A DNA stretch of 64,000 bases from NCBI RefSeq assembly GCF_905475395.1, contig NC_058337.1:99318368-99382367 (forward strand). Direction: 5' to 3'. The notes beneath the pieces are model-generated. The model saw nothing but the letters and a program-made list of their open reading frames with translations. It had not been told where the DNA came from and searched no databases. The first letter of the stretch is position 1. Each line of letters begins with the position of its first letter. The DNA comes from Chrysoperla carnea (taxonomy: Eukaryota > Arthropoda > Insecta > Neuroptera > Chrysopidae). Positions 1 through 10,298 of this stretch are shown piece after piece. Position numbers and translations under genes: made by a program.

Positions 1-597
1 AAAAAATATTAATTCGGAAAAGGTAATCAAGGAAACTATAATAAAATTAAGCTTAATCGATGTGATTAAAATAATATTTTTACCCGACTACCGCGAACAC
101 AAAATTAACGCTGTAATTTTTAGTAGTCCACGTTACTTAGGTAGATTTTTCAAAAAACCTTAAGTTAAAAATGTATCGTGTTTGGTATCAAATCAAAATT
201 CTTGGAACGCACTTTCTATCAAAATATAAACGTTGTAATCTTACTGCTTAAATAAAAGTTAAAAACTAAAACCTGACTAGACAAAAGATGAAAACAAGCA
301 TAAGATACTCATAAAAAGGAATGAAGGAAAATTTTAAAAACACGAAAGTTTACTAAAAGTTGTCAGACCCACCTCTTTATTTTATGACGACAAAAACTTT
401 TTTTTTTTATTATTCAACCTGCTTTTTATTAGTATATCAAAAACAGGAATCTGTCGAAAGTAAAGCCTGTGCGTGCGATCTCAAATTTTTCGAGTCGCGT
501 GAATTATGTAAACTAATTAATTGTAGACTATCCTAAAATAGTTTTCTATAAATTTTTAAAGCGATAAAACTAGTTGAAACTTATTTCTACTTTTTAG

Positions 598-3132
598 GTC
601 ATAGCAATGATTCGGCAAAATGGATTAACAAATGGTATCATGTATTTACTATTTTTAAATATGAGTGCTCATATTACGAAAGAATTGGGTATTGCTCCTG
701 GTGGTGAATTCCGTACAGCATTCAATGAGGTATTTTCGAAATTAATAAAAAATTTCTAATGAGAAAAGATGGTGTTGGATGTAAGGGCATTTCTATGGTG
801 TATTGCAGGTGGCTCACCTAATTTACATATTATTTTTAGATATCATTAAATAATTTATATAAACTTAAGCAAAGAAAAATATCAAAATATTCATATCGCT
901 CATAGAATTTTTGCTTTAATTTAGGAATCGTCAGGTAATTTCATGAGAAAAATTCAATCACCACCCTGTTAAGCATAAATTTTAGATTAAGCAAATTGTT
1001 ACTAAAAAATATATGAACAAGGGACCGTTTATTTTCAAAATAAATTTTGGTTCGTTGTTTGATTAAGTATTGTTTCATTAAATAATAGGGTATTATCGTT
1101 AGTCAAAAATAAATAATGAAATTTGAAAAAAGTTAAAATTTATGTAAAAATATATTTAAATATTCTGATTTCGAGTCATAAAAACACTTTTTTCTTTTGA
1201 AATATTAATATTAAAAATCGTAATTTTTAAACTGTATATCACGTGACCTAAAACACGGGTAAGCCTTGCTGTGATAGCGGTTTGAGTCATCGACCATCAG
1301 TTAGTTCAGTGTAGACAGTTGGGTATAATATATACATAGATAAGTATATTTATATTATAATCCGATGTCTATGAATATATCTGTCAATATTATTTGTGTT
1401 ATTTCGTATAGTGATACCCATATTACGTCATCAAATTGGATGCCCGCGTTTTTGACAGTTTAAAAAAGGTTTAAAATTTAATTTAAGTTTTTGGCAAGAA
1501 AGCATGTGTATTTTTCCGAAATAAATTTTTGGAAAGTGGTCTGAGTAGTGGAATACCCTATTAGTTATTTACAAAATCCTGAAATAAATTTTTTAATTTA
1601 TAAAATTTATTTGCATTTACCGAATTTTGTAATAGTATTTTAACAAGTTTAAAAAATCTAAAAATAATTTTATTGTCAAAATATATTTCTCGAAATTACT
1701 ATACCGCAACATTACTCAAGTCTATAATTTCTTATTAGATTTAACAAATTTTGAAATTTTAATTTTCTACTTACTAATAATAAGTACTAATATCCGTTCT
1801 GGAAATTTTATTAGGCAAAAAAAATTAAAAACTGTTCAATTCATTTGGGTGATCGACCAATTAGCATCACTCTACAACGAGCATTAAAAGCGTTGTCCTG
1901 GTGGCAAACGATAAAATTAGCATGGCGATTACTTACAACAAATGATTCAATTAGGTACGAATATTATAAATTTAGATAGAAAAAAATAAAACTAATTATT
2001 ATACAAATATTGAAAATATTGATTTTAGCAAGGAGGACGTAGAAAAATGTAAACAAAGAGATCTCTTAGAGCAACTAATTAGTGAAATGGCTGGAGAATT
2101 TCCAGCTTTAGGTGAAGTATTTGTAAATGAACGAAATATATACTTAACACATTCCTTACAGTGCTGTAGTGTCCCTCAAAGAATTAGCGATGGTAATTAT
2201 ATTTTACATTAATTTATTTTAATAGTATTTATACTAACATTATATTACATTAATTTGCGGAAGAACTGTCTATCTGTTTGTTTGGACTTTCACGAAATAC
2301 GAAAACTATGACAAAAATTTTTGATAAATTAATCGGAAAAAAGCCTTTTTTCTGCCTATTAAATGCTCTCCCGACTGCAAAACAACTTGAAATCTTTGAA
2401 GTATGATATCTATCAATTTTGTGATTTTAAACTTCTTCACCAAACAAATATTTAACTTCATTACGTTACTGGAGAAGAGGTGCTTATTTCTCGATTTACA
2501 AGTCTTTCCAGTTCGTCTCCCATCCACTATTGTGTAAGTCCAAGCTTTAGCACCTTCATGAAACTTGAAATGTTGCTGAAAAACTAAATAATCCTGAGGA
2601 TCAGCATTGAACTTATAAATGTAAGAGAATACCTTACACGGACTGAAACTCTCATAGAAGAATAAAATTTCGAATGAAAAATTTTAAATAATTTTTTATG
2701 CTTTTTTAAAACCCACCCATTTCTTCGAAAATTCCAATAAACAAGTATCCCCTCACAAATTTTTGGTCCCTTATTGAGTCCGCTTGACTCTTCGTTAGTA
2801 TTCGTCATGCCCCTCTATTCTTGATTTGAATTGTTACATAAACGATTAAAATTAAAAAATTTTTTACAGGTAATGTTAAAGTGCCAAAAGTTGTTGGTGT
2901 TGTAGGGATTGGTCACGTACCTGGTATTCTCAATTTATGGGGTACACCACAAGATCATAAAATATCCGATATACTAATTGTACCACCACCAACTTTAGCA
3001 TCGAAAGTAATTAAATTTTCAATCCGATTAGGTTTAATTACATTAGTTGGTTATACAGGATATAAAGGTGCAACTTATACATTTCGATTTTCAAAAAATT
3101 TGGTTTTCAATTTTATTAAAGCATATCAATGA
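598..3132 (+). CDS. TraB domain-containing protein, C-terminal exons (partial)
   Basis: Four exons can be joined in phase: 598-729, 1815-1954, 2029-2192 and 2870-3132 (stop TGA), giving the last 232 residues. The first visible exon contains the TraB-family stretch SAHITKELGIAPGGEFR. The second has HLGDRPISITLQRAL, the third EMAGEFPALGEVFVNERN, and the last VVGVVGIGHVPGI, whose GxGH motif is the conserved end of the TraB/PrgY fold. A hydrophobic segment (IRLGLITLVGYTGY) near the C-terminus could be a membrane anchor; animal TRABD proteins are associated with the outer mitochondrial membrane (family knowledge). Each junction is GT-AG and the frame stays open. The exon at 598 starts at an acceptor, so 5' exons must lie before it; none was recognised in bases 1-597, so they are probably outside the window. 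Catalytic role in animals is inferred, not seen. Confidence 0.85.
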
Positions 3133-5810
3133 CTAATCAATTTTCAAATTGGTCCTAGTTTAGAACAACTGAATGCTATATGAAATACAATACAAAGTGT
3201 TTGTTTTCCATGTTTTTATAAATGAAATTCAATATTGTTCCATATGTACTGCATTTCTTATCAGGGTGATCCACCAAAAATCAAACGGATAAAACACAAA
3301 AAATTTAACTATTTTCATAATTTTTAGATAAAAGAGTTTAGGGTAAATATTTTAGGATTAATTAAATTTTCTAAAATCAATTATTTGCAAAGAGGTATGC
3401 AGTCTAAAGTTCATGTTTCAATATCTCAAAAGCTAGCCAGTTATCGAAAAACTTTACTCTTGTGAAATTTTAGGTTCTAATTTTCTTATAGAATGATAAT
3501 CATCAAAATCCGATTGATCAAGAAATCGTAGTTAAGCAAATTTTATGATAACTTAGTTGTTTGGGAACTACTACTTGGTGTACCAAAATTTTAAACGTTT
3601 CATCGCGTAGTTGTTTGTAACTGAACTACGTGACGATGATTTATATTCCTCTTGATCGGTATTAAATAATTTCTATTATTTCAAAACTCATACCGAAAAA
3701 AATTTTCAAACAGGCAATTTTTTTTATAAACTATTATGCTACTTTTTGAAACAAATGCTAGTAGCTTCCTATTAAAAAATAAATTAAGAGACTTTGTATA
3801 AAATTTTGAATAATATTTTTATATTATATGAAAAAATACGTTTGATTTTTGTAGGTCACTCAGTGAATTCAAGATTTACTATACATTCTATGTTTAAACT
3901 GATTTTATTATAAGTTATCCTTCTTTGTTAAAAATAGATGTAGGTCTAGGATATCAATTTAGTAAATTTGTATATTCATTTTGGCGTCCGATATTATATC
4001 CGAACTTCGAATTTACCTCCACATAATATAAATCAAAAACAGTATATACAGGAGGTTCAAAAATAATTATACAAACTTGGGGCATAGACACCTTATGTTA
4101 AAAGAAGAAGAAAAATGAGATCCTATTGTTTGGAAAGGAAAATGTCAGCGCCTTTTCAATCAAGTATAGAATTAAAATTTTACTTATGAGTAATGACGCT
4201 CAAATGCTATATCTACACGGACCTACTTCAAAATAAATTCCCTTCAGTAAGATTTAATTGATCACAATGTATTGTGACTTCGAATCATTTATATTTTATT
4301 TATTTTGTAAAATGTGTGCCAATTTTACAAATGATTATATTCAAAAAGAATTATGTTCGTTTTAATAAAATATTTTAGTTTATTCTAAATTAAATTATTT
4401 CGCTAATACCGGTCATAAATTACGTGATACTTTTCTAAACCGGATTCTTATTCAACATTCCATAGGCTGGAATGTTACAACATAAATTAATGATTAATGT
4501 ATTGAGCTTATTCAGCAGGAATAGTTGGTTTATCAAAATACAAGGCTCATACGAAGTTACAACCAGATTTTAGATAATTTATTATTGGTAATAGGTCCTA
4601 AGGGCCAGAAAGTCAGTGTAATTAGTAACTGCTTAATATGCTTTTCAACTACGTTTGCTACGACGTACTAATGAAACATAATGGATAAATAATTTGTAAT
4701 TAAGAATGAAAACAAGCTTGCGCTCTTTTTATTTCTGATAAATCAAAATCAAAAAAGGCATTTATATATGTATCACGTATTTTATGAACGTTTTTAAGGT
4801 GCTTCAAAATAAAACACCTATACCTAAAATTATTTAATTCAGTTTCTTTTCTTTTAAACTGTTAAGGATATGTTTGTGTATGTTGAAATTTATATTGAAT
4901 ATTTAGAATAAATTTTTGTTTATTTGAGACTACACTAACAAAGATATAATTTAAAGCCGCTATTAAAAAATACGCTTATACTTTAAATATTAATTCAGAT
5001 CCACTATTTAAATATATAAAATATTATTTAAACAGATTATAAGGAATGGAATCATTCATATATATTGCTAAATTTTTGATATTATTGTATATTGTGTATA
5101 TTTTGAATTAAAAAAAAATAACAGCACAAATGGTTATGTCAAAATTGTTTTGAAAATAAAATAAAAAAATTTATTTTTAAATATATTTTTGAGGTATTTT
5201 TGTAATACCACGGCTGACTAATGCTAGGTAAGTATATCGACTGAATGACTTAAAAATTTTAACCGTAAAACATTTAAACGCTAAGCTAGTAAAGGATCTA
5301 AATTTCTATCTGGCAAATTTAAACTTTAAATTACAGCAGCACTAAAATGATTTGAAAAGGTTTTTCTGATTATTATAATAATATCCACCGCGGTGTTAGC
5401 AACGGCAAAATTGGCAATTTATATTGCTAAAAGGGCATATGAAAAATGATTTCAAAAATATTGTCCAAAATGATTTTAAAATTTTCAGCAATTTTCGCAG
5501 TTTTTTTCGGGATTGCGCATTTATTAATAGAGTAGTCGTAACCGCTCTCATTTCCCAGGCATACTTCATCCGTTTTCAAATCAAGTTTTTCGTTATGTTT
5601 TTAGCTCATATATACACATGTGTGTGTAGAGCCTAAGGGGATTGTTGAAATAACAAAAAACAAAAAAATGAAGATAACAACTAAAAAACAATAAAATGTT
5701 TGAAGTTTTTATAATTATTGATAGATAATAATATATGCAGTATTATTTATACTACATGTATTTTTTATCTTCTTTAAGAAAAATATATTATAGATTAGAA
5801 AATGGTAGAT

Positions 5811-5863
5811 TTTCTTCAAGATACATATTTGACAGTAATCTGTCATAAAGTATCTTGAAGAAA
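5811..5863. other. Compact two-part hairpin
   Basis: TTTCTTCAAGATAC (5811-5824) pairs perfectly with GTATCTTGAAGAAA (5850-5863). Inside it TGACAG (5830-5835) pairs with CTGTCA (5840-5845) around a 4-base loop. The result is a 53-base stem with one internal loop. It could be a small structured RNA or the remnant of a MITE; nothing shows that it is transcribed. Confidence 0.45.
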
Positions 5864-7986
5864 TGAATATAAACACAGTTTAAGCCTGTTATCGTAGTTA
5901 TATACTAAGCTACCTGGTTGTCGCCAAAATAATTTTCCCGAAAATCAACTCTACAGCTTTAGATAGACATTATTACAGCTCTTTAAGGTGTTTGTCTCTC
6001 TAGAGTATTGTAAAAAAGTTTTGGTTTATATGCAAGGAACATTCATATGACATATGAACTTGCTTGTAATTAAGTAATGTGTTATTTTCGGCGCAACTAC
6101 AAAAACATACAATATATTGCTTTTGAGATTTAATTTATGTTGAGTCCTTAATTAAATTACTTTTTTTTCTTTTTTTCCTTGTTTGAGTAGATACAATTTT
6201 AACTACGATATTGTGAACAATAAACACGCATTTAAGAACTTTTATCGGTTAGTTTAGATCTAGCTTTAACCAGCTTATTTGTGCTGATAATGGTTTTGAT
6301 GTATAATATGATGTAAACGTTGTCCAAACCGATAAAATTCAATTTATTTTAATAACTAATGAAAAAATATAAGGGTAACTAGATATAAAATCATATTTTA
6401 TACGCATAATCGTAAATAATTATTTTTGAAATATATTTCCTATTGTAAAAAATACAAATAAAATAAAATATAACAAATTTATTGAATTTTTAGTAGTTTT
6501 TATTTTAAACTTAGTGTTTTTGTTACAGAAGTGAATGCTAAAAAAAGTTACGCTCTGAACCAGACTAATAAAGAATAAATCTTTTAAGGCTACCCAAATC
6601 AAATAATACATATTTGTATTCTGAATTCCTTGCCTTTGATTATGTTGAAAATTGCAAGGTTCTGCATTACCAAAACAAAAAAAGTTAATTATCAAAAATA
6701 TTCAGATTGTGCATACTAAATTGTATACTATTGAATAATTATACAATCAAGGATTTATTACATATTTTAATAAGAGGTAACATGCCCTTTAGCCATTCTA
6801 AGCATTGGATTAAAAGTTACATAGAATCACATGCAAACGTTTTAAGATATTCTACCCCAAAAGACACGAAAATCGATTTTATTCAATTATTTCTTACATA
6901 CCAAGTCGCATTTGGTGGCCGATAGATAAAAAAAAAATTAAATTTTGATATAGAAATGGGCAAATTCAAAGTGATGGATCTAATACGGCCGATTTTTAAA
7001 ATAAAATTGTTATTTTTAGTGAAAATATACATTGAAAGTTTCAACATCTTAAACAAAATTTTAGCTGATTCCATTTTTAAGCTGAAATATTTACCGAAAG
7101 TACCATGTTTTTTAATCTAATCAAGTTTACTTTGATTAAATTGCCTTTTTTAAAGCAATCTAGATTAAAAAAACTTTCGTTAAAAGTTAAAGCTTAGCAA
7201 GAACACCAAAATTTTGTTAAGGAATTTTAGCTATTATTTAAAAATGATTCAGTCTTATAAACGATTGTTTGAACTTTTTTTCAAGCATGTAACTAATCCG
7301 ATTGGAATGTTTATTGCTAATATTAAAAGTTATATTTTTTATTAGTTATATTCAGAAAATTCATCAAATCTTTGTCTGGAGACATATCAAAAACTGAAGA
7401 ATCCGGCCAAAACCGGAGAAATGGCAACCTAAATGGAAAATTTAATTGTCGCTCGAAAATGGTAATTTGAGTGCAAAGTAAATTTTGTGAAGCAATGTGG
7501 CAAAAAGGAAGGGGATTATCGTATTTTTTGTAGTCCAACCGAACTAAATTCGAATATAAAAATCTGAAATAAATAAGACAAAATAATTCAAAATATTAAA
7601 ATTAATTTTTATTTTTTGAAAACTTTAAAAATAACAATGCAATGCATGTAAAAATGATGCCAACAAAATTATTAAATACTAAGACTAGTAGCTTCTGTCT
7701 GTCTGTCTAAGGGAAGTGTTTTGGATAGACGCTTTGATTTAAAACATCAATTTTTCTAATTATCATTAAATGATCAGTTGTAATCGGCAGGAGTCTCAAC
7801 TTTGGGTTGATATAACGGTCCATAAACTCTTTCCAAAAATACACCTTTCGGGATTTCGATATTTAAGAAGTTATCCACAATTTTTGTTGTGTTGTAATAT
7901 GATTTATTTTCGTTGTCTCATCGAGATCTTTAAAAATCAAAGACATCACCAAAATGATGTTAGAGTTACCTATTCTTCATATACTA

Positions 7987-7992
7987 TTTATT
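7987..7992 (-). promoter_or_regulatory. Candidate poly(A) signal of mRpS18C
   Basis: TTTATT on the + strand reads AATAAA on the minus strand, about 83 bases past the mRpS18C stop codon. Spacing is plausible, but the region is AT-rich, so chance occurrence is possible. Confidence 0.35.
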
Positions 7993-8074
7993 CATGTAAA
8001 ATTATCTGAATCTCTCCAATCTCCAACAAATTTTTATATTTGACAAAGGCTTAAGTTGCTGTACATAGTAATTA

Positions 8075-8552
8075 TTAATACTTATGCTGTCTAATTGGTT
8101 TTTCAGGATCAAATAACTTCGGATCATCCAAATATTGTTCTAATTTATTATAATAAGGCATTAATCCACAACTTTGGGCTCGAACTATTTCTTTTTCAAC
8201 TAACTGTTGTTGCTTTGTACAGAGTCCGGTTATGTGTTTACCATAAATACGTCCTGTGTACGGACTTTGAAATTGTGTTAACAGTTGAACGTTTTTGTAA
8301 TTTGGTTTTATATTGTGCTTACATAAAATACACTTCACTTTTTCTTTTTCAAATGGGTTTTGTAAATCGCTAACTGGAAGATCATTTTCGTTAATTGTAG
8401 TTGAAAAATGTCTTATATTTGGAGCAGTGAAATATGATGGTTTACCTAATAAATGATACAAAAACATTTTGATATAGTAAATTTTTATAAATTACTATAA
8501 TAATTCATTACTTACTGATATATATAGAAAATAATTGTTTTAAACGAGCCAT
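8075..8552 (-). CDS. mRpS18C: Mitochondrial ribosomal protein bS18m (mRpS18C)
   Basis: Component of the small subunit of the mitochondrial ribosome. The product carries the S18 core: KCILCKHNIKPNYKNVQLL, then SPYTGRIYGKHITGLC, then a C-terminal helix with KQQQLVEKEIVRAQ. The KCxLC and later GLC cysteines fit the zinc-binding pattern of the S18C type. I favour a two-exon model: exon 1 at 8516-8552 (minus) encoding MARLKQLFSIYI, donor GTAAGT at 8515, and exon 2 at 8075-8445 after acceptor TTATTAG. Phase is exact (37+371 bases, 135 residues), and the spliced N-terminus (R/K, aromatic, S/T rich) looks like a mitochondrial presequence. The alternative is an unspliced start at 8467 (MFLYHLLGK), giving 130 residues. 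Family assignment is strong; the start choice is inference. Confidence 0.9.
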
Positions 8553-8635
8553 ATTAAATTCTAATAGCTAAATATAATATTTTTAGGTTAGAATAAGTCA
8601 CAGACTTTTCGTGCGTTCCACTGAGCACACAACAA

Positions 8636-8690
8636 TAGGGAATATTCATTAATTTTTTTAAATCATTGTTTACACCGTTATAATAAAGTA
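8636..8690. repeat. Dispersed repeat with ATAGGGAATATTCAT, copy 1
   Basis: The stretch beginning ATAGGGAATATTCAT and running on to CATTGTTTACACCGTTATAA recurs in the same orientation at about 11106-11165. The head of the motif also occurs inverted near 9969-9983. The three sites bracket the nested transposons and the first two exons of the next gene. Family unknown. Confidence 0.5.
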
Positions 8691-8843
8691 AAAATTATAA
8701 ATACTGTTTAAAAATGCTGTAATTAAGTGTAAAAAAATATTTAAAATACAGTATAATTTTGAGATTTTTAAACGCAGTTTTTTGGCGCTCTCTGTTGATG
8801 ACGCATAAGTATGTGATCTGTCAATTGGTGACAGTTCAATGTA

Positions 8844-9686
8844 CAGTAGAATCTCGATAAGTTAAAGTCCAAGGGAAACACAAAATATTTTAAGTTATAG
8901 AGGTTTTAAGTTATCAAGTGTCTATGTTAGGTAAAGGTTAATATAGAGGTATGTACATGTTTCTATGTACCCTAGTTAATATAGAGGTAACAGGTTGGCT
9001 GATAAGTCCCCGGTCTGACACATAGATGGCGTCGCTAGTATTAAATGCATATTATTTTTATATAGTACCAACCTTCAAATGATTCGTGTCAAAATTTGAC
9101 GTCTGTAAGTCAATTAGTTTGTGAGATAGAGCGTCTTTTGTGAAGCAACTTTTGTTATTGTGAAAAAAATGGAAAAAATGGAATTTCGTGTTTTGATAAA
9201 ATACTGTTTTCTGAAGGGAAAAAATACAGAGTCCGGAAACTCATTATCAAGCCAAGTTTTTGCTTCCACTGTATTTTTTCCCTTCAGAAAACAGTATTTT
9301 ATCAAAACACGAAATTCCATTTTTTCCATTTTTTTCACAATAACAAAAATTGCTTCACAAAAGACGCTCTATCTCACAAACTAATTGACTTACAGACGTC
9401 AAATTTTGACACGAATCATTTGAAGGTTGGTACTATATAAAAATAATATGCATTTAATACTAGCGACGCCATCTATGTGTCAGACCGGGGACTTATCAGC
9501 CAACCTATTATGTACATGTTTCTATGTAGTTACTGAGGGCCTATACAGAGATTATTTATTTAAGTTATAGAGGTTGCGTCTTTTAAGTTATAGAGGTTTT
9601 GGGCTCTGATGGGAAGGGAACATAGTATTTTTTGAAGTAACAGAGGTTTTTATGTTACCGAGGTTTAAGTTATCGAGATTCTACTT
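8844..9686. mobile_element. Tigger/pogo-like MITE, interrupted by a mariner dimer
   Basis: The left end CAGTAGAATCTCGATAAG (8844 on) is mirrored by TTATCGAGATTCTACT ending about 9685, the type of terminus seen in Tigger/pogo elements. A TA precedes the left end (8842-8843) and a TA lies at the right end (9686-9687), consistent with TA target duplication. The interior holds repeated copies of TTAAGTTATAGAGGTT on both sides of the nested mariner, probably subterminal repeats. No transposase frame is visible, so it is a non-autonomous element. A direct repeat, ATGTACATGTTTCTATGTA, sits on both sides of the mariner insert (8951-8969 and 9510-9528). Confidence 0.65.
8992..9506. mobile_element. Inverted dimer of a mariner 5' end
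   Basis: Two head-to-head copies of a mariner 5' end: arms 8992-9230 (+) and 9271-9506 (-), around a 40-base spacer. Both ends carry the terminal inverted repeat AGGTTGGCTGATAAGTCCCC. Each arm encodes the N-terminus of a mariner transposase, MEKMEFRVLIKYCFLKGKNT. The minus arm continues into the spacer with VEAKTWLDNEFPDS. The rest of the transposase, with its DDD catalytic domain, is absent, so the element cannot encode an active enzyme. The arms look nearly identical by eye, which suggests recent formation or conversion between arms. It lies inside the Tigger-like MITE. Confidence 0.85.
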
Positions 9687-10030
9687 AAAGCCGTAGAATG
9701 ATATAACTCATTGAAATACGCTATAAAATGTAAGTAATTAATACCATAAAGTATGTCAACAAATTTGACAAGCGTGTACTATGATGTCACGGCCGTATAA
9801 AAATTTGAATTTCCGTTTTAGTAATTTTTAAATGCCTCACTGAATTTGTACTTTTATTAATTAATTTTAAGTAGTAAAAAAGATATTAATTACTAAAATA
9901 ATGATTTAGTTGAAATGTCCAGTTAATAAAGTTACGGAAGAAAAATATTTGAACCAAATTTAAATTTCATGAATATTCCCTATGCCGCTTGCTTGAGAAA
10001 AATAAAACAAAGAGGTTACAATTTGTAAGC

Positions 10031-10070
10031 CTTAAATTATTGATTAACTTGATATAATCAATAATTTAAG
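10031..10070. other. Perfect 16-bp hairpin
   Basis: CTTAAATTATTGATTA (10031-10046) pairs exactly with TAATCAATAATTTAAG (10055-10070) around an 8-base loop. It lies about 230 bases before the start codon of the next gene. It may be part of a repeat or a promoter-proximal palindrome; function unknown. Confidence 0.5.
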
Positions 10071-10298
10071 TGACATTTGCATCACAACCATGACGACTGT
10101 GATCGTCATGTGGAATGGCTAAAGAAAAATTTTGAGCGTTGTGAACGTTTAGTGGAACGTACCCATACCTATGTCAAATTCAATATTTATACCGCGCGTA
10201 AACACGAACATTTTTGGTATAAACAGTGGAAGCATTGTTCTTAGAAAATAGTTGTAGTTTTTCAAGAAATTTTCAACACTTTTTAAAATATCGTCGGT

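Larger units (their letters stand above)
3133..8074. other. AT-rich intergenic region, no gene seen
   Basis: Between the TraB gene and mRpS18C I see no exon with recognisable protein similarity on either strand. The open frames here are short, low in complexity and phenylalanine/lysine rich, as expected from AT-rich noise. It holds a compact hairpin at 5811-5863 (listed separately), a short GTCT-type run near 7696-7709, and a probable poly(A) signal for the minus-strand mRpS18C at 7987-7992. Confidence 0.6.

Noticed and set aside
9114-9384. Possible small host gene, 74 residues on each strand
   Set aside because: The peptide is a mariner transposase N-terminus inside an inverted dimer; the rest of the enzyme is missing.
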